Shown here piece by piece: positions 51,110 to 59,340 of a stretch of DNA of 59,995 nucleotides. The DNA is from Verrucomicrobiales bacterium (GTDB lineage Bacteria > Verrucomicrobiota > Verrucomicrobiia > Verrucomicrobiales > V1-33): contig JAGNEJ010000019.1 of NCBI GenBank assembly GCA_018003315.1, positions 1 to 59,995 of the forward strand, given 5' to 3'. A program made the position numbers and the translations under genes. The notes beneath the pieces were generated by a model, which searched no databases, was not told the origin of the DNA, and was given only the letters and a program-made list of their open reading frames with translations. Position 1 is the first letter of the stretch. Every line of letters begins with the position of its first letter.

Positions 51110-53341
51110 ATGAATCCACCTCTTCCGCAGAACCAGATCATCCTGGTGGCCCCCCAGCAGGCGCTGGCGGCGCTTTCCAGCCCGCTGGCTGCGGCTGCCC
51201 CCCCCGATGCCGCCGGCGGTCCTCCCTCCATTGATTTTTCGGGGATGTGGAATGAACTCCGTCACCGCTGGCTGCTGGTGGTGCTGTGTGCCGTGCTGGG
51301 CACCGCCTGCGGGCTGGGCTATGCGCTGAAGGCTCCCAAAATTTTCGAAGCCAAGGCGACGATCGAGGTGGATCAGGAGCCGACGCAGGTGCTGGCTGGA
51401 ACCTCGTTTGGTGCCACCGATGTGAAGGCCCTGGAAGTGCTCAAGACCATCGAACAAAAACTGGCGGGGGAAACGATGCTCCTTCGGATCATCCGCAGCA
51501 ACGGACTCGACAAGGACGCCACCTTCGCTCCGCCGCGCAACGGGCCGTATCACGATGACGAACTGGTTTACCTCCTGGGGCGGCGGGTTTCCGTCACGCT
51601 GCAGCGCGGCACCCGGCTCATTGACATCCGCGTGGAAGACACCGATCCCGCCAGGGCCAAACGCATCGCCGATTCCTTCCTAGCCGAATGCACCACGATC
51701 GGGCAGGCAGCCAATGGCGAATCCGCCAAAGCCGTGCGGACCAGCCTGGAGAAACAGAAGGAAAAAATCCGCCAGCAGTTGGACCTCGCGCAGCGGGCCG
51801 TGGACGACTTCCGCAGCGCCAATCCCTCGGTGCCGCTGCAGGAAAACCAGACCGATCTCAAAACCAACCTCTACGAGGACCGCATCAAGACCCTTGGCCA
51901 GCAAATCAGCGTCGCCCGTGAGGAAGCGGTCAAGCTGGGCAACGGCATGGCCCAAATCCGCGCGGCCTCATCCGATTCCGCGGAGGCTCTGCTGCGCATT
52001 TCCGCCATCGCCAATGTGGAAGAAATCATGACTCTGCGGAAGCAGGTCAACGACAAAAAATTCCGCGTGGCCGAGTTGGAGGCCCGCTACCTGCCCAAGT
52101 GGCCGCCGCTGATCCGTGCGAAGCAGGAACTGGCTTCCGGTCAGGAAAACCTGCTCCGCGCGGCCCAAGCTGCGGCAGGAGTGGTGGATAACCGGCTCGC
52201 CCAGGCACAGGCCAACGCTGCGAAGCTGGAAAGCGACCTCGAACAGGCCAAGAAGGACTCGCTGGCTTATCAAAAAATAGCGGACTCGTTCAGCCTCCTG
52301 ACCAATGACCTGAAAGTGCAGCAGGAACACTACCGGCATGTGCTCACCCGGATGAAGGAGGCCGAAGTCAGCCAGGAATTTGCCGGAAGCATTCTGCGGG
52401 CAGCCGGGGTGCCGCTGACACCCACCAGCCCCATCCGGCCCAACCGCCGCCTGATCGTCGCGGGAGCAGGTTTTGCCGGAGTCCTGCTCGGCATTGGCCT
52501 GGCCATGCTGCTGCGTCTGCTGGACCAGACGGTGCGCACCCTGTCCCAGGGGGAAAAGGATCTGGCGCTGCCGGGACTGGCTGCCATCCCGCTGGACCGG
52601 CAGGCGCAAGGTGTTCCGGACCCGGTGCACAGCGCCGGAGCGCGCCTGGAAACCGCGGAAGCCTTCCGCGCGCTGCGCACCTCCCTGTCTCTGCTGGGAA
52701 AGGGCGTGAATGCGCGCAGCTTTCTCTTCACCAGCGCCAGTCCGGACGAGGGCAAAAGCTATTGTGCGAAAAACTTTGCGGTGGCGCTGGCGCAGCAGGG
52801 CTACCGCACGCTGCTCATTGACGCCGACCTGCGCAACCCCGGCCAGGACGAAGCGCTGCTGGGACGGCGCAATGCCGCAGGACTCATCAGCCACCTCAAG
52901 GGTGCGGACACGGGCGAACAACGGGCCTGCAATCCGACGCGGGTTCCCAATCTGTTCCTCTTTTCCGCAGGCGAGGCCGGCGATGCCCACCCCGCGGAGT
53001 TGCTCTCTGGTCAGGCCTTCAGTGAACTGCTCAGCGACGCGATCAAATGGTTCCACAAAATCGTGATCGACACGCCTCCGGTCAACGCCGTCAGCGATGC
53101 CCTGCTGCTGGCCCGCGAGGTTGATTCCGTGGTGTTGGTCACCAGGGCGGACCGCACGGGAAAATCCGACGCCCGCCAGGCGATTGGCAAACTGAACATC
53201 GCCGGAAACCGTCCGGTTGGATTTGTCCTCAATGCAGCCCTCCGGTCGGCTCTGGTCGCCGGCTATACCGGCGGCTTTTCCTGCGCCCAGCCGCCCTTGT
53301 CCCGTCCCCTGCTCACCGTTTCGTCAGGATCTCCAGCATGA
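51110..53341 (+). CDS. Wzc-like polysaccharide co-polymerase with tyrosine autokinase domain
   Basis: 743 residues. N-terminal cytoplasmic tail with Pro/Ala-rich stretch, first membrane helix near residues 52-75 (WLLVVLCAVLGTACGLGYAL), periplasmic Wzz domain (KIFEAKATIEVDQEP), a long coiled coil (about 170-420), second helix near 440-465 (GAGFAGVLLGIGLAMLLRLL), then the BY-kinase: Walker A about residue 545 (TSASPDEGKSYCAKN), Walker A' (TLLIDADLRNP), and Walker B (KIVIDTPPVNAVSDALLLA). The C-terminus has few Tyr, with one in VAGYTGGFS, unlike the Tyr-rich tails of proteobacterial homologues. It controls chain length and export of exopolysaccharide. Its stop overlaps a tiny frame linking it to the next gene. 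Confidence 0.88.
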   Translation: MNPPLPQNQIILVAPQQALAALSSPLAAAAPPDAAGGPPSIDFSGMWNELRHRWLLVVLCAVLGTACGLGYALKAPKIFEAKATIEVDQEPTQVLAGTSFGATDVKALEVLKTIEQKLAGETMLLRIIRSNGLDKDATFAPPRNGPYHDDELVYLLGRRVSVTLQRGTRLIDIRVEDTDPARAKRIADSFLAECTTIGQAANGESAKAVRTSLEKQKEKIRQQLDLAQRAVDDFRSANPSVPLQENQTDLKTNLYEDRIKTLGQQISVAREEAVKLGNGMAQIRAASSDSAEALLRISAIANVEEIMTLRKQVNDKKFRVAELEARYLPKWPPLIRAKQELASGQENLLRAAQAAAGVVDNRLAQAQANAAKLESDLEQAKKDSLAYQKIADSFSLLTNDLKVQQEHYRHVLTRMKEAEVSQEFAGSILRAAGVPLTPTSPIRPNRRLIVAGAGFAGVLLGIGLAMLLRLLDQTVRTLSQGEKDLALPGLAAIPLDRQAQGVPDPVHSAGARLETAEAFRALRTSLSLLGKGVNARSFLFTSASPDEGKSYCAKNFAVALAQQGYRTLLIDADLRNPGQDEALLGRRNAAGLISHLKGADTGEQRACNPTRVPNLFLFSAGEAGDAHPAELLSGQAFSELLSDAIKWFHKIVIDTPPVNAVSDALLLAREVDSVVLVTRADRTGKSDARQAIGKLNIAGNRPVGFVLNAALRSALVAGYTGGFSCAQPPLSRPLLTVSSGSPA

Positions 53342-53373
53342 ACCTTCCGCCTGCGTCTTCCAGTCAGCCATGA
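53338..53373 (+). CDS. Possible 11-codon coupling frame between wzc-like gene and initiating transferase
   Basis: ATG at 53338 overlaps the stop of the preceding gene (ATGA), reads [11 protein letters not shown] and ends in a TGA that overlaps the ATG of the following gene at 53370 (ATGA again). A ribosome that re-starts at each overlap would be carried across the 28-base gap. The peptide itself need have no function. This is seen in the sequence; the use is inferred. Confidence 0.4.
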   Translation: MNLPPASSSQP

Positions 53374-54839
53374 AGTCCGCCACGTTCGCCACGTCCCTGC
53401 CTGCCGTCGCCGCGCATCCCTCGCGCAACGAGCGCCGCGCCTTTGCCGAGCGCACCACCTATCTGGTGTTCCTCGGCGATTTTCTCGTGGTCATCGGCGT
53501 GCTCTTTTTTTCCTATTTCATGCGTTTTGAAACCAAGCTCGCACAGGTCGGAGCCTTCGACGAGCAGGTGACGCTGGAACGTTACCGCGGGCACATTGCC
53601 CTTGGCGCCGCACTCATGATGGTCCTGCTCGTCAATTTCCGCGTCTATAACATGCACCGCCTGCTCTCGTTTGCCCACGCTGCCAACGGAATCTCCAAGG
53701 CCGCCGTGTGGTGGGTGCTTTCCTTCATGGGCCTGTCGCTCATCCTGAAATTTTCACCTGGCATCAGCCGCCTCTACTGCGCCATCAGCGCCGCTCATCT
53801 GCTCATTTTCCTGCTCACCTGGCGCATGGTTTTCAGCCGCATCCTGGAGCGTGAATCCATCGCCCGCCGCCTCCGGGAACGGGTTGTCTTCGTAGGCTGG
53901 AATGCCGAGTGCGAAAAAATCGTCCGGCAGCTGGGCCGGGGCCACCGGCATCCGTGTGAGATCGTCGGCGCGGTGTCCCCGTCCGGCGGATTCGGGCTGC
54001 ATTCACCAGGGGTCGGCGTGTCCACGCTGGGGGATGCGGGCCGCATCCGCGAAATTCTCGCGGCGGAGGAAATCGACGTCGTGATGGTCCCGGACCACAC
54101 CCTTAGCCGGCAGGAACTGACCTCCCTGGCCATCCTCTGCGAGCGGGAAATCGTCGATTTCAAAATCGTGCCCAGCACCTTCCAAATTCTGCTCAGCGGC
54201 CTCCAGTTGGAATCCATCAACGGCGTGCCGGTGCTCGGCGTCTCCAGGCTCCCGCTGCATTCCATGTTCAACCAGGTGCTCAAGCGCGGCGTGGACCTCG
54301 TTGGTGCCACGGTTGGCCTGCTCATTTCCCTGCCGTTGGTCCTCATTTTCGGCCTGCTGGTGTGGCTGGAGAGCCGCGGACCCATTTTTTACCGCCAAGT
54401 CCGCATCGGGCGCAACGGCAAGGCGTTCCACATCTTCAAAATCCGTTCCATGCGCATGGACTCGGAAGCCGACGGCAAAGCCCGCTGGGCCAGGGAGGGA
54501 GACCCCCGGTGCCTGCGCGTGGGCGGCTTCATGCGCAAGTGGAACATCGACGAGGTGCCCCAGTTCTGGAACGTCCTGAAAGGGGAAATGAGCCTCGTCG
54601 GACCGCGTCCGGAACGACCGGAGTTGATCCACGATTTCCGCGAGAAAATTCCGCATTACAACGCCCGGCACAACATCAAGCCCGGCATCACCGGTTGGGC
54701 GCAAATCAATGGCCTGCGCGGGAATACCGACCTCGCCGAGCGCATCACCTGTGACTTGTATTACATCGAGAACTGGAATCTGCTCCTCGATTTTCAGATC
54801 ATGGCGATGACGTTTCTCAAGCGCGACAACGCCTACTGA
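53370..54839 (+). CDS. Exopolysaccharide-initiating polyprenyl-phosphate sugar phosphotransferase
   Basis: 489 residues from the Met at 53370. Four membrane helices lie in the first 180 residues (for example [20 protein letters not shown]). A Rossmann-like middle ([17 protein letters not shown]) is followed by a fifth helix and the catalytic phosphoglycosyltransferase domain: [74 protein letters not shown] and [22 protein letters not shown]. It transfers a sugar phosphate to undecaprenyl phosphate, starting the repeat unit. It is the last gene of the set. Further glycosyltransferases, flippase and polymerase are not in this window. Confidence 0.9.
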   Translation: MKSATFATSLPAVAAHPSRNERRAFAERTTYLVFLGDFLVVIGVLFFSYFMRFETKLAQVGAFDEQVTLERYRGHIALGAALMMVLLVNFRVYNMHRLLSFAHAANGISKAAVWWVLSFMGLSLILKFSPGISRLYCAISAAHLLIFLLTWRMVFSRILERESIARRLRERVVFVGWNAECEKIVRQLGRGHRHPCEIVGAVSPSGGFGLHSPGVGVSTLGDAGRIREILAAEEIDVVMVPDHTLSRQELTSLAILCEREIVDFKIVPSTFQILLSGLQLESINGVPVLGVSRLPLHSMFNQVLKRGVDLVGATVGLLISLPLVLIFGLLVWLESRGPIFYRQVRIGRNGKAFHIFKIRSMRMDSEADGKARWAREGDPRCLRVGGFMRKWNIDEVPQFWNVLKGEMSLVGPRPERPELIHDFREKIPHYNARHNIKPGITGWAQINGLRGNTDLAERITCDLYYIENWNLLLDFQIMAMTFLKRDNAY

Positions 54840-54866
54840 AGGCCACGCGGCGCTGCCCGACCACCG

Positions 54867-56225
54867 CTAAGACCGCGCCAATTTCCATCCGGCCCTCGGC
54901 TCGCGCCCAAGAAATTTTTCCGCTTCGGGCGCATTGGGGAACTTCATGGCTTTGGCGTCCCAATCCAGTTTTTTGCCGGCCCGGAAGGCCACATTGCCCA
55001 GATGGTTGGCCTCCGTCAGCAACCCGGCATAGCTGAACGGGCTGGCGGTGGGCGTGCCCTTCCGGATGGCCTGCAGCCATTCCTGGTGCTGGCCAGGGCT
55101 GTCCGGCACAAACGGTGCGGGCCGCTTGAAATCCTTGAAGTCCGCCTCCGGAAGCAGGACATGCCGAAAGTAGTCGGAAAGCAGCAGACCCTTTTCCCCA
55201 ATGAACAGAACCCCGTCGCCCCATTGCGGGATTTTCTTCTCCTTCCAGATTTGCGGCTTGTCGGTGCCCTGGTGCCAGGTCACACGGCAGGGCGGAAGCT
55301 CCCCCCGCGGGCCATACTCGTAAACAGCGGTCATGCTCGCCGGGGCGATCTCCGGATGCGCAGGAGGTCCGTGAGCCTCGATGGATTTCGGTGCGTCGAG
55401 CTTGAGCGCCCAGAAAGGCAGGTCGTTCCAATGGCTGCCCAGGTCGCTCATGGTGCCGTTTCCGAAATCCCACCAGCGATACCACTTTGGCCCGGGAAAA
55501 TACACGTCATGATAGGGTCGAAACGGCGCGGGACCAATCCACAGATCCCAGTCGAGGTGCGGCGGCGGAGTCATTTCCCCCTGCGGACGCTCCGTGGCCT
55601 GTACGATGTCTCCGTGGGCCCGGGCTTCCTCGGCACTCTGCCAGCCCCAGGCGCGGGACACCCAGACGTGGGCCTCCTTCACGGCACCGATGGCGCCGGA
55701 TTGAATGAGTTCCACGACCCGGTGGTAATTTCCCCCGGCGTGAATCTGCGTGCCCATCTGCGTGGGCACTCCGGCTTTGGCCGCCGCTTCGGTGATGAGG
55801 CGCGCCTCGTGCACATTGTGCGTGAGCGGTTTTTCACAATAGACAGCCTTCTTTGCCAGGAGCGCGGGCAGCGTGGCAAACGCATGGGTATGCTCCGTGG
55901 TGCTGACGACCGCCCCGTCGTAGTCGGTCATGGTGGCGTAAAGTTCCCGGAAATCGGTGAACCGCCGCGCCTGGGGATGCCGCTTGCCCGCGGCTTCCAG
56001 CGCATGACGGTTGACGTCGCACAGGGCGGCGATCTCCACCTCCGGATCCTGACTGACGACGCCCAGGTTGGCCCCGCCCCGCCCCCCGCACCCGATGACC
56101 ACTAGGCGCACTTTGCTGCCCGGAGCAGCACTGCGGCTGATGGCGGGAAATGCGAGCGCACCGGCGGTGGCGGCACCCTGAAGCAAAAAGCGGCGGCGGG
56201 AATGGCAGGCTTGTGGACGGCTCAT
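54867..56225 (-). CDS. Tat-exported Gfo/Idh/MocA-family oxidoreductase
   Basis: 452 residues from the Met at 56225, beginning [20 protein letters not shown], a twin-arginine signal. The NAD(P)-binding fold opens [16 protein letters not shown]. Then come the family landmarks [47 protein letters not shown] (the EKP motif), [26 protein letters not shown] and a C-terminal domain with [26 protein letters not shown]. Secreted members of this type abound in Planctomycetota and Verrucomicrobiota and act on sugars or their derivatives, with the cofactor folded in before export. The substrate is unknown. It converges on the exopolysaccharide transferase gene, with a 27-base gap, and follows the terC gene by 59 bases. 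Confidence 0.88.
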   Translation of the reverse strand: MSRPQACHSRRRFLLQGAATAGALAFPAISRSAAPGSKVRLVVIGCGGRGGANLGVVSQDPEVEIAALCDVNRHALEAAGKRHPQARRFTDFRELYATMTDYDGAVVSTTEHTHAFATLPALLAKKAVYCEKPLTHNVHEARLITEAAAKAGVPTQMGTQIHAGGNYHRVVELIQSGAIGAVKEAHVWVSRAWGWQSAEEARAHGDIVQATERPQGEMTPPPHLDWDLWIGPAPFRPYHDVYFPGPKWYRWWDFGNGTMSDLGSHWNDLPFWALKLDAPKSIEAHGPPAHPEIAPASMTAVYEYGPRGELPPCRVTWHQGTDKPQIWKEKKIPQWGDGVLFIGEKGLLLSDYFRHVLLPEADFKDFKRPAPFVPDSPGQHQEWLQAIRKGTPTASPFSYAGLLTEANHLGNVAFRAGKKLDWDAKAMKFPNAPEAEKFLGREPRAGWKLARS

Positions 56226-56284
56226 GCCCCACGTTGTGACGCAGGAGCACCGCGACGCCACATCAATCCTCCACGCTCTTGCGG

Positions 56285-57136
56285 TCAGGCAGTGGTTTCC
56301 CGCCCGCTGGGCTTTTTGCGGATCAGCCGGATCAGGCAGCGCACCGGCCAGACCAGCCAGTCCGCGGCGAGCGCCACCATGCGCATGGGCCATCGAACCG
56401 CGTGGAAAGCAGGCCGCAGCGTCCGCTGCCAGGCCGGAGACTGCCCGTAGAGCAGCGACAGCCACAGAATGAGCGCCACTCCGATGAATTTCTGATAGGG
56501 TTCCACGTGGGGATGCTCCTCCAGTCCGAAGAGGCGCTGGCCATACACTTCGTAAATCAGGATGAAGCCCACATAACCGATGAGCAAATAGGCGGTGTGC
56601 TCCAGCACCGGAAACCGCTGCAGCAGGCGAATGCAGGCCTGCGCCAGAAACCGCAGCGTCAGAATGCCGATCAACACCCCGCAGTAAACCACCCACATTT
56701 CAGGCTTGAAGTCGGGCGGGTGCTTCGGCGCCATCGCCACCGCCGCCACCACGTTGTCCACACTCAGGCTCAGATCCAGAAATTGGATCGCCACCACGGT
56801 TGCGACAAACCCCTTCGCCGCGTGATGCACTCCGTGTTCCTCATCATCGACCGTCGTAAAGTGGTCGCACATGAGCCAGACCAGGTAGGCGGCACCAAAC
56901 AACTTGACCCACTCGTTGTCGCTCAGCCAGGCCGCAATCACCAGTGCCACGCAGCGAAACAGATACGCCCCCAGCATCCCCAGCGTCAGCGCCCGCGATC
57001 GCTGCTTTTCCGGCAGGTGGGAGGCCATGGACGCAATGGCCAGGGCATTGTCCACCGAAAGCAGCCCCTCAATGAAAATGAGCGAGAGGATGACCGGAAT
57101 GGCCTGGATGAATTCCTGGGAAGTCAGGCAAAACAT
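56285..57136 (-). CDS. TerC-family integral membrane protein
   Basis: 283 residues from the Met at 57136, with seven or more membrane segments. Both halves of the TerC signature are present: [22 protein letters not shown] and [19 protein letters not shown], each holding the Asp-Asn pair inside the membrane, and the [10 protein letters not shown] motif between them. Family members (TerC, Alx, MeeF-like) export manganese or other divalent metal ions and help load metal into secreted enzymes. No manganese riboswitch is seen upstream. A His-containing loop (DEEHGVHH) lies between the two halves. Confidence 0.85.
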   Translation of the reverse strand: MFCLTSQEFIQAIPVILSLIFIEGLLSVDNALAIASMASHLPEKQRSRALTLGMLGAYLFRCVALVIAAWLSDNEWVKLFGAAYLVWLMCDHFTTVDDEEHGVHHAAKGFVATVVAIQFLDLSLSVDNVVAAVAMAPKHPPDFKPEMWVVYCGVLIGILTLRFLAQACIRLLQRFPVLEHTAYLLIGYVGFILIYEVYGQRLFGLEEHPHVEPYQKFIGVALILWLSLLYGQSPAWQRTLRPAFHAVRWPMRMVALAADWLVWPVRCLIRLIRKKPSGRETTA

Positions 57137-57273
57137 GGAGATACGGGGAAATGCGCCTAGTGGTCCCGCCTGCACCGCAAGTCAAGCGCCCCGCAAGGCC
57201 GACTCTCCCCATTTTATCTGCGTTTGGCGTCGGCAGGCACTCACTGAATCTAGGGAAAATCTCGCTGAAACCT

Positions 57274-57326
57274 TAGGGATATTCCCTACGTTTTTTCTTG
57301 CTCTTGGGCAGTTCTTTCCGTATGCT
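57274..57326 (+). promoter_or_regulatory. Promoter and palindromic operator candidate for the pseudopilin gene
   Basis: TTGCTC (57298-57303), a 17-base spacer and TATGCT (57321-57326) form a good promoter; the start point would fall near 57333. Just upstream, TAGGGA-TAT-TCCCTA (57274-57288) is a perfect palindrome next to a T run. A related TAGGGAAAAT lies at 57251. These could bind a regulator. Confidence 0.55.
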
Positions 57327-57330
57327 GCGC

Positions 57331-57379
57331 TTGGAAATCCATCCGGACAAGCAGGACCGCTGGTCCCTTGGATTTCCAA
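57331..57379 (+). promoter_or_regulatory. 5'-end stem-loop of the pseudopilin mRNA
   Basis: TTGGAAATCCA (57331-57341) and TGGATTTCCAA (57369-57379) form an 11-base perfect stem, and inside it GGACC-GCT-GGTCC (57354-57366) forms a second hairpin. The predicted transcription start is at or just before the left arm, so the message would begin with this structure, 50 bases ahead of the ATG. Such 5' hairpins can protect abundant messages from decay. Confidence 0.55.
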
Positions 57380-57429
57380 ATAACATCATAACGCAATCAT
57401 AAACAGAACAGTCAACCCAACATCATCCC

Positions 57430-58116
57430 ATGAAAACAATCCGAAAAACGCAGGGATTCACCCTGATTGAACTGCTGGTGGTGGTCTCCATCATCGCACT
57501 GCTCGCCGTAGGCGCCGTGCCCATGTATGGAAAGATCATGCTCGACGTCCGCGCCAAATCCTCGGTGCGCAACGCCTACCAGATCCACGTTGGCTTGGTG
57601 AACTACGCCACCGGCCACGACGGCAACTTCCCCAGCCAGACGGCCGACGGCCAGGACATCCAGACCGCGAATGATGCCTACCGCCAGCTCTTTGTGCAGG
57701 GGACGATTGATGACGAAAAGCTCTTTTTCGTTCCCAACAGCAAATGGCACGGCACCAAGACCGCACCGGATGGAAACATCGGCAATGCGCAGAACAACTT
57801 CCAAAATGCCCTGGAAACCGGCGAAAATCACTACGCCTACCAGTCGGGCTTGAACATGGAATCCTCGTATTCCCGCCTGCCGCTGGTATTTGACGGCGGC
57901 AAGGAAGGGGCACCCGGCACGTTCAGCCGCGAACCCAATGAAAAGGGCGGCGTCTGGAAGGGCAAGTATGCAGTGGTTGTCCGCGTCGGCGGTGGTGCCA
58001 AGGCGGTCGAACTCGACAACACCCTGATGGTGAAGGACAAGAAGGACGGCAAGGACATGGACATCTTCTCCGAAGAGTTCGGTTCCGTCCGCAACAACCT
58101 CCGCAACCCCATGTAA
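57430..58116 (+). CDS. Type II secretion-type pseudopilin
   Basis: 228 residues. The class III prepilin signal is QGFTLIELLVVVSIIALLAV, with cleavage expected between Gly and Phe and the Glu at +5 that guides assembly. The rest is a soluble domain (KIMLDVRAKSSVRNAYQIHVGLVNYA, then NFPSQTADGQDIQTANDAYRQLF) with an acidic/Lys-rich end. It resembles the abundant GspG-like or xcpT-like pilins of Verrucomicrobiota, which often occur alone and in many copies. It would form short periplasmic or surface fibres after cleavage by a prepilin peptidase coded elsewhere. It has its own promoter, 5' hairpin and terminator, which suggests strong single-gene expression. TCAACCCAA stands before the ATG. Confidence 0.88.
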   Translation: MKTIRKTQGFTLIELLVVVSIIALLAVGAVPMYGKIMLDVRAKSSVRNAYQIHVGLVNYATGHDGNFPSQTADGQDIQTANDAYRQLFVQGTIDDEKLFFVPNSKWHGTKTAPDGNIGNAQNNFQNALETGENHYAYQSGLNMESSYSRLPLVFDGGKEGAPGTFSREPNEKGGVWKGKYAVVVRVGGGAKAVELDNTLMVKDKKDGKDMDIFSEEFGSVRNNLRNPM

Positions 58117-58145
58117 CCTGCCACGGCAGCGTTTTCCTGCACAGG

Positions 58146-58178
58146 GACCCGGATGCCGGAAACGGCGTCCGGGTCTTT
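58146..58178 (+). terminator. Intrinsic terminator of the pseudopilin gene
   Basis: A 13-base stem, GACCCGGATGCCG (58146-58158) with CGGCGTCCGGGTC (58163-58175), holds one T-G wobble pair and a GAAA tetraloop, followed by TTTCC. It lies 29 bases after the pseudopilin stop. Confidence 0.85.
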
Positions 58179-58265
58179 CCATTTCCCCGTCGCACCCGCG
58201 GTGGACTTCCCCTTGCAAGCACCGGGAAACTGCCGGATTTGTCGCACTTTTCGTCCCTCGCTCCC

Positions 58266-59321
58266 ATGCCGTTCCACATCCCCACTGACGACGTCCGCAT
58301 TGAAGAAATCCGCGCCCTGATCGCGCCGGACGTGCTCATGCAGCGCTACCGCCCGGACGACGCCAGCATCGCCTTCATCACCCGGTCCCGCGCTGAGATT
58401 GAAGCCATCCTGCGAGGGCAGGATCCGCGGTTGCTGTGCGTGGTGGGACCGTGCTCCATCCATGATGAAGCCGCGGCGCGGGAATATGGGGAGCTGCTTC
58501 GGCAGGAAGCGCAGCGCCACGCCGAGTCCCTGCTGGTGGTGATGCGGGTGTATTTTGAAAAACCCCGGACCACGGTGGGCTGGAAGGGCTTCATCAACGA
58601 TCCCGGTCTGGATGAAAGCTACGATATCAACCGCGGCCTGGAACTGGCCCGCGCACTTCTGCTGGACCTCGCCAAAAGCGGCATTGCCGTCGGCACCGAG
58701 TTTCTCGACACTATTTCCCCCCAGTACATCGCCGATCTCGTCTCCTGGGGAGCCATTGGAGCCCGGACGACGGAAAGCCAGGTGCATCGCCAACTGGCCA
58801 GCGGGCTTTCGATGCCAGTCGGCTTCAAAAACGGCACCACCGGCACCCTCGACATCGCCATCGACGCCATCTGTGCGGCGCGGCATCCGCACCATTTCCT
58901 GAGTGTCACCAAGGAAGGCCGCTGTGCCATCGTGAAGACCCGCGGCAACGACACCTGTCACATCATTCTGCGCGGGGGCAAGGACGGCCCCAACTACTCG
59001 CCGGAGCACATTTCCAAGGTTACAGCCATGCTGGAGAAAGCCGGACTTCCGGCCACGATCATGGTGGACTGCTCGCACGGCAACAGCAGCAAGAACCACC
59101 GCAACCAGCCAGCGGTGGCCGAAGCGCTGGCCTCGCAGATTCGCGCAGGAAACCGGGCGATTACCGGGATCATGCTCGAAAGCAATTTCGTGGAAGGACG
59201 GCAGGATGCGGCCCCCGGCACGGGGCTGGTTTTCGGACAGAGCATCACCGATGCCTGCCTCGGCTGGGACGACACCGCGGCCACTCTGAAAATGCTGGCA
59301 GATGCCGCGCGCCACCGGTAG
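58266..59321 (+). CDS. 3-deoxy-7-phosphoheptulonate synthase (class I, AroF/G/H type)
   Basis: 351 residues from the ATG at 58266; an upstream TTG at 58239 is in frame but less likely. Active-site landmarks: LLCVVGPCSIHDEAAAREYGE, MRVYFEKPRTTVGWKGFINDP, LDTISPQYIADLVSWGAIGARTTESQVHRQLASG, GFKNGTTGTLDIAIDAI, TRGNDTCHIILRGG and MVDCSHGNSSKNHRNQ, then MLESNFVEGRQD. It joins phosphoenolpyruvate and erythrose 4-phosphate, the entry to aromatic amino acid synthesis. N-terminal residues that set feedback by Phe, Tyr or Trp cannot be assigned with confidence here. Confidence 0.92.
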   Translation: MPFHIPTDDVRIEEIRALIAPDVLMQRYRPDDASIAFITRSRAEIEAILRGQDPRLLCVVGPCSIHDEAAAREYGELLRQEAQRHAESLLVVMRVYFEKPRTTVGWKGFINDPGLDESYDINRGLELARALLLDLAKSGIAVGTEFLDTISPQYIADLVSWGAIGARTTESQVHRQLASGLSMPVGFKNGTTGTLDIAIDAICAARHPHHFLSVTKEGRCAIVKTRGNDTCHIILRGGKDGPNYSPEHISKVTAMLEKAGLPATIMVDCSHGNSSKNHRNQPAVAEALASQIRAGNRAITGIMLESNFVEGRQDAAPGTGLVFGQSITDACLGWDDTAATLKMLADAARHR

Positions 59322-59340
59322 CGCCGCATGGGATCGGCAT

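Noticed and set aside
57137-57429. A manganese (yybP-ykoY) riboswitch upstream of the TerC gene
   Set aside because: TerC genes often have one, but the conserved GGGGAGTA-type loops are not present on the minus strand here.
58239-58265. A TTG start nine codons before the DAHP synthase ATG
   Set aside because: The ATG at 58266 fits the usual N-terminus of the family, and the added residues (SHFSSLAP) show no conserved feature.
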